Below, piece by piece: positions 24,403-32,468 of a stretch of 64,000 nucleotides of DNA. How positions within the stretch are numbered: position 1 is the stretch's first letter; each line of letters opens with the position of its first letter. The translations under genes and the position numbers were made by a program. Where the stretch lies: contig NZ_JAPNTZ010000012.1 in NCBI RefSeq assembly GCF_026626335.1, positions 186,001-250,000 on the forward strand, written 5' to 3'. This DNA comes from Paractinoplanes pyxinae (GTDB taxonomy: Bacteria; Actinomycetota; Actinomycetes; Mycobacteriales; Micromonosporaceae). A model generated the notes under the pieces. The model worked only from the letters and a program-made list of their open reading frames with translations. It was not told the origin of the DNA and ran no database searches.

Positions 24403-25283
24403 CCCTTGAATCCCGTCAGTGTGATGCCCTGGACGAAGGCCCGCTGGGCGAAGAAGAAGATGACGATGAGCGGGGCCATGGCCAGCACCGTGGCCGCCGT
24501 GACGAGGTTCCAGTCGACGTGGTGGACACTGTGGAACGACGCCAGCCCGAGCGACAGTGTCCACGAGTTCTCGTTCTCGCTGGTGTAGAGCAGCGGGCCG
24601 TAATAGTCGTTCCAGCAGTAGAAGAACTGGAACAGCCCGGCCGCCGCGATTCCCGGGCGAGCCATCGGCAGCACGACCCTCAGCAACGTACGCCATTCGC
24701 CGCAGCCGTCGACCCGGGCCGCATCGAGGTATTCGCTCGGGATGGTCAGCAGGAACTGGCGCAGCAGGAAGATGCAGAACGCGTCGCCGAACAGCGCCGG
24801 GATGATCAGCGGCCACAGCGACCCGGTCAGGCCGGCGTTGGCCCACATCAGGTACAGCGGCACGGTGACCACCTGCGGCGGCAGCATCATCACGCAGATC
24901 ACCAGCAGGAACAGCGCGTTGCTGCCGCGGAACTTCAACTTCGCCAGCGCGTACGCGGCAGGAACGCTCGACAGCAACACCAGCACAGTCGACGACACCG
25001 CGTAGACCACCGTGTTGAGCAGGTAGTGCGGCAGCGGGGTCACCTCGAAGACCCGGATGTAGTTCTCGGGGTGCCACGAGTTGGGCCAGTAGTCGGCGGT
25101 CAGCGCCTGGTCGCTGGTCATCAGCGAGAGCAGCACCAGGTAGACCACCGGCGTCACGAACATGACGCCCAGCGCGATCGCGATGCTGTGCTTGGCGATC
25201 CAGGCCAGCCGCCGCTGCCGCTTGATCTTCCGATCGGGCGGCGGCGCGGTCAGCACCGAGGGCGCGTCGAGGACGGCCGTCAC
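24399..25283 (-). CDS. ABC sugar transporter permease, MalG type (CsnG-like)
   Basis: A 294-residue inner-membrane permease with six predicted helices and the EAA loop SEYLDAARVDGCGEWRTLLRVV, the contact site for the ATPase. GTG 25283 follows GGGAGG and overlaps the upstream permease stop (GTGA). It forms the channel with the MalF-type subunit. No ATPase gene is in the operon; a shared MsiK-type ATPase encoded elsewhere is likely, as in Streptomyces. Confidence 0.87.
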   Translation of the reverse strand: MTAVLDAPSVLTAPPPDRKIKRQRRLAWIAKHSIAIALGVMFVTPVVYLVLLSLMTSDQALTADYWPNSWHPENYIRVFEVTPLPHYLLNTVVYAVSSTVLVLLSSVPAAYALAKLKFRGSNALFLLVICVMMLPPQVVTVPLYLMWANAGLTGSLWPLIIPALFGDAFCIFLLRQFLLTIPSEYLDAARVDGCGEWRTLLRVVLPMARPGIAAAGLFQFFYCWNDYYGPLLYTSENENSWTLSLGLASFHSVHHVDWNLVTAATVLAMAPLIVIFFFAQRAFVQGITLTGFKG

Positions 25284-26218
25284 GATTCCTCCCCACTGAA
25301 TGCCTTGGCCCGGCGCAGCAGGATCAGCGTGACCCCCAGCGCGACCACGAAGAGCCCGATGGCCAGCGCGTTCGCGTAGCCGAGGGCGCTGTACCGGAAG
25401 CCGACGGTGTAGAGCCAGAGCGGGTACGTGAACGTCGAGCCCTCGGGGAAGCCGAAGTTCGACGAGATCCCGCCGCCGACGGTGGCCTGCCCGCTGGCGA
25501 TCGAGCCGGCCACCGCGGCCTGGTCGAAGTACTGCAACGTGTAGATCACGCCGGTGACCGCCGCGAACAGCACCACCGGCCGGATCGTCGGCAGCGTGAT
25601 CGACCGGAAGCGCTGCCAGGCGTTGGCGCCGTCCAGCGACGCGGCCTCGTAGAGGCTCGACGGCACGCCCAGCACGGCGGCCAGGAAGATCACCATCAGG
25701 TCGCCGATGGCCCAGAGGCCGAGCAGCACCAGCGACGGCTTGGCCCAGGCGGGCGAGTTGAACCAGAGCGGGCCCTCGATGCCGATCGCCGACAGGAAGT
25801 GGTTGACCGGTCCCGTACCCGGCTTGAGCAGGTAGACGAACGCGATGGTGGCGGCCACCGGCGGCACCAGAGCGGGCAGATAGAACAACGTACGGAAGAA
25901 GCCGGCACCCCGCCGCAGCTGAGTGAGCAGCATCGACAGGCCGATCGCCCCGATGATCCGCACCGGGACGAACACCACCACCATCCACAGTGTGTTGCGG
26001 ATCGACTGCAGCAGGAACGGGTCGTCGGCCATCCGCCGGTAGTTGTCCAGCCCCACCCACTCCGGGACCGAGAGCAGGTCGAACTTCGTGAACGAGAAGT
26101 AGACCGCCGAACCCAGGGGGTACAGGAAGAACACCGCGATGCCGATCAGCGCCGGAGCCAGGAACGACAGCGTCGTCGCACCTTTTCTCACCCGTACGCC
26201 CATGGGTTTGGCACTCAT
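25280..26218 (-). CDS. ABC sugar transporter permease, MalF type (CsnF-like)
   Basis: A 312-residue permease with six predicted helices; the EAA loop is SSLYEAASLDGANAWQRFRS. Start ATG 26218. It lies five bases after the binding-protein gene and overlaps the second permease. Together they import chitosan oligosaccharides (inferred from the chitosanase and the shared operator). Confidence 0.87.
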   Translation of the reverse strand: MSAKPMGVRVRKGATTLSFLAPALIGIAVFFLYPLGSAVYFSFTKFDLLSVPEWVGLDNYRRMADDPFLLQSIRNTLWMVVVFVPVRIIGAIGLSMLLTQLRRGAGFFRTLFYLPALVPPVAATIAFVYLLKPGTGPVNHFLSAIGIEGPLWFNSPAWAKPSLVLLGLWAIGDLMVIFLAAVLGVPSSLYEAASLDGANAWQRFRSITLPTIRPVVLFAAVTGVIYTLQYFDQAAVAGSIASGQATVGGGISSNFGFPEGSTFTYPLWLYTVGFRYSALGYANALAIGLFVVALGVTLILLRRAKAFSGEES

Positions 26219-26223
26219 GTCGG

Positions 26224-27540
26224 TCAGCCGCCCAGCGTCATCACGCTGTTGACCTGCTTGTCGGCGTCGGCCAGGCCCGCGTCGAGGTCCTTGACCTTGC
26301 CCGCCTGATAGCTGTTCAGGAACTGCCCGAACGTCTCCTGGTAGGCCGGGCCGGAGGCCGACGGCGGGGTGGTCGACGAGTTCGGGTTGTTGAAGATGTC
26401 GATGAACGTCTTGAAGTCGGCGTCCGAGTTCAGCCCCGGGTCGGCGATCGAGGCGGTCGTGGTCGGGATGTTCTTGAGCAGCCCGGACAGCTTGATGATC
26501 GCCTTGTCGTCGGTGGTCAGGTACTTGATCAGTTCCCAGGCCGCCTCGGGGTTCTTGGCGTTCTTGCTGATCCCGAGGATGTTGCCGGTGACGTAGCCGC
26601 CGCCGTAGTGGGCCGCGTCGCTCGTCGGGATGGGCGCCACGCCGTACTTCAGGTTCGGGCTCTGGTCCTTGACGAAGGCGAGGCGGTACTCGGCGTCGAT
26701 GTTGATCGCCACCTGGCCCTTCTGGAACGCGTTGTCGGCGCTGTACTCGTCGCCCAGGCCGGCCCGGAACTTCTGCAGCTTGTCGTAGCCGTACCAGTCG
26801 ACCAGCTGCTTCTGCCAGGTGATCAGCGTCTTCCAGGCCGGGTCGGTGCCGACCGCGGACTTGCCGTCGTCGGTCAGCCACTTGGCGCCCACGGCCGGGG
26901 CCAGGTGCGAGGCGGCGTTCTCGTAGAAGTCGTACAGCGGAAGGAAACCGACCGTCTTCAGCGAGCCGTCCGCGTTCTTCACGGTCAGCTTCTTCGCGTA
27001 CTCGGTCAGCTCGTCCAGGGTCTTGGGCGGGCCGCTCAAGCCGGCCTTGGCGAACAGGTCCTTGTTGTAGAACATGCCGTACGCGTCGGCCAGGAACGGC
27101 ATCGCGCAGCGCTTCCCGTCGAACTCGGTGTACGAGCGGGTGGTCGCGTTGAGCTTGTTCAGGTCCACTTTGTCGCGGTCGATGTACTGCTTGAGGTCGA
27201 CCCAGGCGCCGGACGAGCAGAACTTGCCGACGATGTCGGTGGAGTACGAGAGTCCGACGTCGGGCCCGTTGCCGGCGCCGATGGCCTGGGTGACCTTGGA
27301 GTCGTCCTGGCCCGCCTTGACCGTCACCTTGATGTTCGGGTGGCTGCTCTCGAAGTCCTTGATCACCTGGGCGATGGCGTCGGCCTCGCGCTCGGTGAAG
27401 AAGTGCCACAACTCGACCGAGCCCGACACCTCCGTACCGGGGTCGGCGATCTTGTTCTCTTTAGGAGCGGGAGTGCAGCCGGTCGCCAGTAAAAGCGCCG
27501 TTCCTAGGGCAAAAAGGGCATGGGGTAGCCGTTTGTTCAC
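26224..27540 (-). CDS. Sugar-binding lipoprotein of ABC transporter (CsnE-like)
   Basis: A 438-residue extracellular solute-binding protein, family 1. Signal with lipobox LATGC (Cys22), then VELWHFFTEREADAIAQVI and the mature two-lobe fold, ending PAYQETFGQFLNSYQAG. It captures the oligosaccharide outside the membrane and hands it to the two permeases. GTG start at 27540; the next gene upstream is the repressor, 21 bp away. Confidence 0.88.
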   Translation of the reverse strand: MNKRLPHALFALGTALLLATGCTPAPKENKIADPGTEVSGSVELWHFFTEREADAIAQVIKDFESSHPNIKVTVKAGQDDSKVTQAIGAGNGPDVGLSYSTDIVGKFCSSGAWVDLKQYIDRDKVDLNKLNATTRSYTEFDGKRCAMPFLADAYGMFYNKDLFAKAGLSGPPKTLDELTEYAKKLTVKNADGSLKTVGFLPLYDFYENAASHLAPAVGAKWLTDDGKSAVGTDPAWKTLITWQKQLVDWYGYDKLQKFRAGLGDEYSADNAFQKGQVAINIDAEYRLAFVKDQSPNLKYGVAPIPTSDAAHYGGGYVTGNILGISKNAKNPEAAWELIKYLTTDDKAIIKLSGLLKNIPTTTASIADPGLNSDADFKTFIDIFNNPNSSTTPPSASGPAYQETFGQFLNSYQAGKVKDLDAGLADADKQVNSVMTLGG

Positions 27541-27561
27541 TGTGGGCCTCTCAGATGGGGG

Positions 27562-28743
27562 TTAAGAGGAGCGGATCGAGTCGATGAGGGCTTCGTGCAC
27601 CGCGGTGAGGCCGGCGTCGAGCGCGCCGAGCAGCACCGCGTCGTCGTCGATGGAAGTCACGGCGATCGAGCTCTCCAGCGGGGCCGCCCGGCGTACGGCG
27701 AAAGTCACCGCGGACAGCAGCGGCGCCCCACCGGCCTGGGCGATCGGGCCGGACAGCACCACCAGGTAGGGGTCGAGCACGGCGATCACGGCGGCCAGAC
27801 CGATGACGATCCGGTCGGCCAGCGCGATCAGGAAGTCGCCGCCGTTGGCCGGGTCGGCCGCCGCGGCCCGGACCACCTCGGCCGGCGTACGCCCGGGAAC
27901 GCCGCTGTCCCGGGCGAGCTCGAGGATGGCCGCGCCGCCGAACAGGTCTTGCAGGTCGAGCTTGCGGTGCGAGGAATCGGGTGAGTAGAGCGGCATGTAG
28001 CCGATCTCGCCGGCCCCGCCCCGCGCGCCGCGCATGAGCGTGCCGGCCATGTCGATGGCCAGACCAAGGCCCTCCTCGCCCAGCCACAGCAGGGCGAAAC
28101 CCTCGGCGTCACGGCCCACGCCCCGCTGCCGCTCGGCGATGGCGGCCAGGTTGACGTCGTTGTCGACGCCCACGTGAGTGCCGAGCGCCGCCGCCAGCTG
28201 GGGGACCAGGCCCGTACGCCCGAAGCCGGGCACGTCGACGTGCCGGATGGTCTCGGAGTGCGGGTCGTACGAGCCGGCCACGCCGAACTGCACGTGCCGG
28301 ATCCGATCGGCCGGGACGCCGGCCTCGTCGCTGAGCCGGGCCACCACCTCGACCAGGGCGGTCAGCGGGTCGGTGGTCAGGAAGTCGATGCGCGACTCGA
28401 CCCGCCCGCGCACCTCGCCGGTGAGGTCGCACAGCGCGGCCACCACCGAGGGTGCGCCGCTGGCCCCGATGTCGCGCACCGAGACGGCGGCCGCATAAGC
28501 CGCGTCCGGGTTCGCGTTGTAGATCTCGGCGTTCGGACCGGGGCGGCCGCTGTTGTGGCCGACCACGTTGACCAGCCCGGCCTCGGTGAGCCGGCGCAGC
28601 ACCTCGCTGATCGTGGGCGTGGACAGCGCCGTGAGCTTGCGCAGGTCGGCCCGCGTGAGCATGCCGGGGTCCAGCAGGTGAGCCAGCGCCGCGCTCTCGT
28701 TCATGGCGCGCAGCAGTTTTGACGAACCAGCCAGACGGGTCAC
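27562..28743 (-). CDS. ROK-family repressor of chitosan utilisation (CsnR-like)
   Basis: A 393-residue regulator: N-terminal winged helix (about 15-75, LTRADLRKLTALSTPTISEV) and a ROK sugar-sensing domain with GRPGP linker and GVDNDVNLAAIAE. The zinc motif typical of many ROK proteins is missing: the segment after GEIGYMPL lacks the CxCGxxGC cysteines. It heads the transporter operon; GTG 28743 has GGGAG upstream. Its likely sites are CTAACAGTTAG at its own promoter and TTAACAGTTGT in the chitosanase promoter. Confidence 0.85.
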   Translation of the reverse strand: MTRLAGSSKLLRAMNESAALAHLLDPGMLTRADLRKLTALSTPTISEVLRRLTEAGLVNVVGHNSGRPGPNAEIYNANPDAAYAAAVSVRDIGASGAPSVVAALCDLTGEVRGRVESRIDFLTTDPLTALVEVVARLSDEAGVPADRIRHVQFGVAGSYDPHSETIRHVDVPGFGRTGLVPQLAAALGTHVGVDNDVNLAAIAERQRGVGRDAEGFALLWLGEEGLGLAIDMAGTLMRGARGGAGEIGYMPLYSPDSSHRKLDLQDLFGGAAILELARDSGVPGRTPAEVVRAAAADPANGGDFLIALADRIVIGLAAVIAVLDPYLVVLSGPIAQAGGAPLLSAVTFAVRRAAPLESSIAVTSIDDDAVLLGALDAGLTAVHEALIDSIRSS

Positions 28744-28780
28744 GGCGGCTCCCGGTGCGAGACGGCGATAGGCAAACTGA

Positions 28781-28791
28781 CTAACAGTTAG
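28781..28791. promoter_or_regulatory. CsnR-type operator at the csn operon start
   Basis: CTAACAGTTAG is a perfect palindrome around a central A. It lies five bases downstream of the -10 box of the csnR promoter (minus strand), covering the predicted transcription start, so bound repressor would block the whole operon. Confidence 0.65.
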
Positions 28792-28796
28792 CCCGG

Positions 28797-28825
28797 ACGG
28801 TAGGCGGACCGTAGACGGGTGTCAA
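28797..28825 (-). promoter_or_regulatory. csn operon promoter
   Basis: On the minus strand TTGACA (28825-28820), 17 bases, then TACCGT (28802-28797). This is the best housekeeping-type promoter in the window. The leader to GTG 28743 is about 47 bases. Confidence 0.7.
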
Positions 28826-28864
28826 GGGTCCGGACGACAGCCTAGAACAGTCCATCGAGACCTA

Positions 28865-28893
28865 TTGATAAACCTTTTTAACAGTTGTAGCGT
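28865..28893 (+). promoter_or_regulatory. Chitosanase promoter
   Basis: TTGATA (28865-28870), 17 bases, TAGCGT (28888-28893). The operator-like sequence lies in the spacer. The leader to ATG 28947 is about 47 bases and ends with GAGGAG. Confidence 0.65.
28878..28888. promoter_or_regulatory. CsnR-type operator in the chitosanase promoter
   Basis: TTAACAGTTGT shares the eight-base core TAACAGTT with the palindrome at 28781-28791 (8 of 11 positions equal). It sits between -35 and -10, an ideal place for repression. Confidence 0.55.
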
Positions 28894-28946
28894 CTCTCCT
28901 CGTCGCGGCGATCCACCCCCACGAATCCCCCCTCTCGAGGAGCGCC

Positions 28947-30161
28947 ATGATCCGCGCAAGGAGAGTCCTCTACGCCTCCGTCGCCCTGGCCGTCCCCGGC
29001 GCAGCCATCATCTACGGGCTGCTTCCGGCCAGCGCGGCCACGGCCGGACCGATCAAAGGCCTCGGCGGCAAATGTGTCGACGTAGCCGCCGCCAGCTCGG
29101 CCAACGGCACCGCCATCCAGCTCTACGACTGCAACAACACCGGCGCCCAGCAGTGGACCGTCGGCAACACCGACGGCAGCCTCCGGGCGCTCGGCAAATG
29201 CCTGGACGTCACCGCCGCGTCGACCACCAACGGCGCCAAGATCCAGCTGTACGACTGCAACGGCACCAACGCCCAGAAGTGGTCGGTGGCCGGCAGCACC
29301 CTGGTCAACGCGGGCAGCGGCAAATGCCTCGACGCGACCGGCAACACCAGCGCCAACGGCACCCGCCTGCAGATCTGGACGTGCTCCGGCACCGCCAACC
29401 AGAATTGGACCCTGCCCGGCGGCGGAACCACGCCCACCACCCCGCCGCCGACCAACCCGTCGGGGGTCAACTTGGACAACCCAGCCAAGAAAGACGTCGC
29501 CATGCAGCTCGTGTCGGCGGCCGAGAACTCGTCGCTCGATTGGCGGGCCCAGTTCCGCTACATCGAAGACATCAAGGACGGGCGCGGCTACACGGCCGGC
29601 ATCATCGGCTTCTGCTCCGGAACCGGCGACATGCTCGAGCTGGTCGAGGCATACACGGCCGCGGTGCCGGGAAACGTGCTGGCCAAGTATCTTCCGGCGT
29701 TGCGCAACGTCAACGGAACGGCCTCACACGCGGGCCTGGACCCGAACTTCACCAACGACTGGCGTACGGCAGCAGCCGACAGCCGATTCCAGGCCGCACA
29801 AGAAGCAGAACGCGACCGCGTCTACTTCAACCCGTCAGTGCGAGACGGCAAGAACGACGGCGTGCGGGCGCTGGGCCAGTTCGCCTACTACGACGCGGCG
29901 GTCATGCACGGCTACGAAGGCATGCGGGCCATCCGGTCGCAGGCGTTGAAGCGGGCGAAGCCGCCGTCCCAGGGAGGGGACGAGCGCACCTGGCTCGGCG
30001 TGTTCCTGGATGAGCGGGTTATCGAAATGAAGAAGGAGGCGGCGCACGACGACACGACACGTGTCGATACAGCGCAGCGACGCTTCCTCAACAACGGGAA
30101 TTTTGATCTGAACACGCCGTTGGATTTCGCTGTCTACGGGCAGAGCTTCCACATCGGATGA
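28947..30161 (+). CDS. Secreted GH46 chitosanase with ricin-type lectin domain
   Basis: A 404-residue endo-chitosanase. Signal peptide to about residue 30 (PASA-AT). Residues 35-156 form a beta-trefoil CBM13/ricin lectin with three repeats (GKCVDVA, GKCLDVT, GKCLDAT, each with a QxW end). A Thr/Pro linker (160-172) leads to the GH46 domain with AENSSLDW (Glu193, general acid) and DGRGYTAG (Asp211, general base). It supplies the oligosaccharides imported by the divergent operon. Many Streptomyces chitosanases lack the lectin domain, so the fusion is notable. Confidence 0.93.
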   Translation: MIRARRVLYASVALAVPGAAIIYGLLPASAATAGPIKGLGGKCVDVAAASSANGTAIQLYDCNNTGAQQWTVGNTDGSLRALGKCLDVTAASTTNGAKIQLYDCNGTNAQKWSVAGSTLVNAGSGKCLDATGNTSANGTRLQIWTCSGTANQNWTLPGGGTTPTTPPPTNPSGVNLDNPAKKDVAMQLVSAAENSSLDWRAQFRYIEDIKDGRGYTAGIIGFCSGTGDMLELVEAYTAAVPGNVLAKYLPALRNVNGTASHAGLDPNFTNDWRTAAADSRFQAAQEAERDRVYFNPSVRDGKNDGVRALGQFAYYDAAVMHGYEGMRAIRSQALKRAKPPSQGGDERTWLGVFLDERVIEMKKEAAHDDTTRVDTAQRRFLNNGNFDLNTPLDFAVYGQSFHIG

Positions 30162-30184
30162 GATCTTTTGATCCGGGGATAATG

Positions 30185-30217
30185 GGCCGGGTCCGCTCTC
30201 TTTGGGCGGGCCCGGCC
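30185..30217 (+). terminator. Stem-loop terminator after chitosanase
   Basis: Arms 30185-30196 and 30206-30217 pair at all 12 positions, counting one G-U, around a nine-base loop, 23 bases after the stop. No T-tract follows, as is usual for actinobacterial terminators. Confidence 0.6.
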
Positions 30218-30253
30218 TTGCCCGTTAGAACCGCGGCTTTCTTACGCTTTGAC

Positions 30254-30327
30254 GGCCGGGGACGAGGGCGATCACGCAAGCTTGAAAACCGTCTCTATGC
30301 TTTGCGTGATCGCCCTCGTCCCCGGCC
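30254..30327. repeat. Perfect 25-bp inverted repeat
   Basis: Arms 30254-30278 and 30303-30327 are exact complements; the 24-base loop can add a short AAGC/GCTT stem with a bulge. It may act as a second terminator for the convergent genes or as an extruding cruciform. Confidence 0.8.
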
Positions 30328-30673
30328 TTGCCGGGGAATTGGCTGCGGCTTTTGTTGTGGTTGGTGCTTCTCTGATTGCATGGCTGGGCTGGGGAAATCC
30401 GTGCGGGATCTGGTCTGGCTGCCGCGATGGGGATGGAACTGGGACTTTTTCTTACTCGGGCCGGCCTTTGTGGTGGGTTGCGCGTTCGCACCGTGCCGGT
30501 TGCGGTCGCCTTCGGCTCCGTCGTAGCAAGGGCATTCCCTGCGGGTGGCATCGAGGTGGGTAAGGCAGAGAGTCGGCGTGCTTTAAAAGACACGTAGGCT
30601 CAGTGGGTGCGTTGGCCCCACAGCGACGTGAACGTGGCTGGGTTTGCCTTTCTTTTCCCGCAGTTGACCTTGG

Positions 30674-30804
30674 CTTGGGTGCTCTCCGGGCGACGGCAGT
30701 CGCCGCTCATCGTAAGGGTGAGAAGGACGCAAGCCGCCTTTTGCTTGCGTCCTTCTCACCCTTACGATTTGCTTTCGGCTGTCGTTGCCCGGAGAGCACC
30801 CAAG
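30674..30804. repeat. Nested inverted repeat, 26-bp outer and 24-bp inner stem
   Basis: Outer arms 30674-30699 and 30779-30804 match at 24 of 26 positions; both mismatches are G-U pairs in a plus-strand RNA. Inner arms 30711-30734 and 30743-30766 are perfect complements with an eight-base loop. Together they form one long hairpin interrupted by an internal loop of 11/12 bases. Confidence 0.85.
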
Positions 30805-30806
30805 CC

Positions 30807-30829
30807 CCCTGGCGTCACCATCGCCAGGG
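30807..30829. repeat. Short inverted repeat 3' of the nested hairpin
   Basis: CCCTGGCG (30807-30814) and CGCCAGGG (30822-30829) with a seven-base loop. It directly follows the large hairpin and may be part of the same structured element. Confidence 0.6.
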
Positions 30830-30853
30830 AGCTCTCCAGCGATGCGCCGGGGT

Positions 30854-30870
30854 CTGGGGCAGAGCCCCAG
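30854..30870 (-). terminator. Stem-loop at the end of the DUF402 gene
   Basis: CTGGGGC-AGA-GCCCCAG (30854-30870), four bases after the DUF402 stop on the minus strand. A compact GC-rich hairpin of terminator type without a T-tract. Confidence 0.5.
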
Positions 30871-30873
30871 GGT

Positions 30874-31530
30874 CTACCCACTTTCCCCGCGGGGGCGGTT
30901 CCAGCCAGTAGAAGGCAAAGCGGGCACGGCCCAAGCGCGGTCGGGGCGGAAGTCGAGCCACGTACCGTCGAAGGGAAAGGCGGCGGCCTCGATGTCTTTG
31001 GTGACGCGGTCGCCTTCGGCGCGGATTTCGGCTGCCTCTTCGGCTGTCCAGTAGTCGGGGTGGCCGACGCGCTCGAGGTATTCGTCTTCGTCTTTCCAGT
31101 GCCACTGGCGATCGGGCATGACCACGATGTCCAGGGCGTGGTCGAACGTGTCGATGCCGGCCAGCTCGCCGTCCCTCCACGGCACCGGTGGGGCTTCGAG
31201 GTTGACGTACCAGCGGTTCAAGGAGAAATCGGGGTTGAACATCCACCACACCGAGTGGGCGCGGCCGGGCCGGAACAAATGCAGCACGTGCAGGCCGGAC
31301 CACGTCAGCGGGGCCAGGTGCCATTCGACGGTGTGCCGCATGTGGAACGGGATCTCACGGCGGTCGCGGCCGTCGGTGGTGCGGCGGAACAGCCATGGGG
31401 TGCCGATCGGTCGCCAGGTCAGCACGCCCCGCTCGTCCTCAGCGACGACTCGTTGCGGCATGACGGCGACGAGTTGGCCGCCGCCGCGGTAGTCCCGGTA
31501 GAGCAGGTCCTGTCCGACGGTGAAGGTCAC
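30874..31530 (-). CDS. DUF402 family protein (possible nucleotide phosphatase)
   Basis: A 218-residue protein with the DUF402 barrel: WYVNLEAPPVP, an acidic run TFDHALDIVVMPD and WKDEDEYL, residues that bind metals in characterised members acting on nucleoside di- and triphosphates or related phosphates. The N-terminus is longer than usual. GTG 31530 is 11 bases after the acetyltransferase stop, so both belong to one transcript. Confidence 0.75.
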   Translation of the reverse strand: MTFTVGQDLLYRDYRGGGQLVAVMPQRVVAEDERGVLTWRPIGTPWLFRRTTDGRDRREIPFHMRHTVEWHLAPLTWSGLHVLHLFRPGRAHSVWWMFNPDFSLNRWYVNLEAPPVPWRDGELAGIDTFDHALDIVVMPDRQWHWKDEDEYLERVGHPDYWTAEEAAEIRAEGDRVTKDIEAAAFPFDGTWLDFRPDRAWAVPALPSTGWNRPRGESG

Positions 31531-31541
31531 GACCGCGAAGG

Positions 31542-32426
31542 CTATCGGCGGTAGGCAACAGTGCGGCCGGCGTCGCGGAAACCTATGCGGTGGTAGAGGG
31601 TGCGGGGGACCGGGTAGGCGTCGTCGCCGCGGGGGCAGACGACGGCCAGGGTGGCGCCGGCGTCGCGCATGGCGTGCAGGCAGGCGAGACTCACGGCGGC
31701 GCCGAGGCCGCGGCGGGCGTGGTGGGGGTCGGTGCCGACCGGCTCCAGCAAGGCGGACTGGTTGACGTCGTCGTACCAGCCGAGGGCCGAGGCGGCCAGG
31801 GTGCCGTCGGGGGCCTCGACGACCAGGTCCAGGTCGCGGCGGTAGGGCCACGTGTCGGCGATCTTCGCATAGCGTTCGGTGGTCATGCCGGACTCGCCGT
31901 CGCCGAGGTCCACCGGTGGCACCTGCAGCGAGCCGATCCACTTCGGACGCCACGCGGCCCGATGCACGGCCGCTCGGGCCGCGAGCTCGCCGGGTTCGAC
32001 GGTGCGCACCCGGTAACCGCTGGGTAGCACCGGTTTCGGCAGGTGGCCGTCCAGATCCCGTACGCAATGTTGGAAGAACGGCTCGGCCGCCTCTTGATAG
32101 CCGGCCGCTCGCAGGGCGGCGATCAATTCGGCGTCGCTGTTCATGGCCGTGACCGTCTGCTCGACCTCGCCGGTAGTTGCGTGGAACCAATCGAGGACGG
32201 CGGGTAGGAGTTCGGGCGGGGCGTGCATGTCGAGGTGAGCCGGCGCCGTCAGCCTGGCCCAGGCTTCCACCTCGCCGTCCGAGCCGCGCCACAGCTTCAC
32301 TGTGCGGTCGGGCAGGGACGGGGACTGCCAGGCCAGGTCGCCGATGTGCCAGTGGCTGTCGGGCGTCCACGTGCGCTGGACGGCTCGCTGCATGGCGGTC
32401 AGGTCGCTGTCCGGGGGAGTGGTCAC
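31542..32426 (-). CDS. GNAT family N-acetyltransferase
   Basis: A 294-residue protein with two GNAT-like halves; the C-terminal half carries the acetyl-CoA loop HARRGLGAAVSLACLHAM (Q/RxxGxG/A type, near 240) and a final TLYHRIGFRDAGRTVAY strand. The N-terminal half has lost clear CoA-binding residues. GTG start 32426. Transcribed with the DUF402 gene; the substrate is unknown. Confidence 0.8.
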   Translation of the reverse strand: MTTPPDSDLTAMQRAVQRTWTPDSHWHIGDLAWQSPSLPDRTVKLWRGSDGEVEAWARLTAPAHLDMHAPPELLPAVLDWFHATTGEVEQTVTAMNSDAELIAALRAAGYQEAAEPFFQHCVRDLDGHLPKPVLPSGYRVRTVEPGELAARAAVHRAAWRPKWIGSLQVPPVDLGDGESGMTTERYAKIADTWPYRRDLDLVVEAPDGTLAASALGWYDDVNQSALLEPVGTDPHHARRGLGAAVSLACLHAMRDAGATLAVVCPRGDDAYPVPRTLYHRIGFRDAGRTVAYRR

Positions 32427-32455
32427 AGGGGAATTGTGCCCGTTGCGGGGTGGGC

Positions 32456-32461
32456 TACCTT
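32456..32461 (+). promoter_or_regulatory. -10 box of the 32469 gene (near leaderless)
   Basis: TACCTT is seven bases before ATG 32469. TTGTGC at 32434-32439 may be a -35 with a 16-base spacer. Confidence 0.4.
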
Positions 32462-32468
32462 ATCCGCC

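Larger units (their letters stand above)
30162..30873. other. Intergenic region with several long inverted repeats
   Basis: About 710 bp between chitosanase and a DUF402 gene that converge here. It contains at least five stem-loops (listed separately), two of them with 24 to 26-bp arms. Open frames inside it are only the arms read through and have no domains. Confidence 0.7.

Noticed and set aside
30603..31054. Plus-strand open frames over the inverted repeats
   Set aside because: They cross both arms of the hairpins and the antisense of the DUF402 gene; no domain seen.
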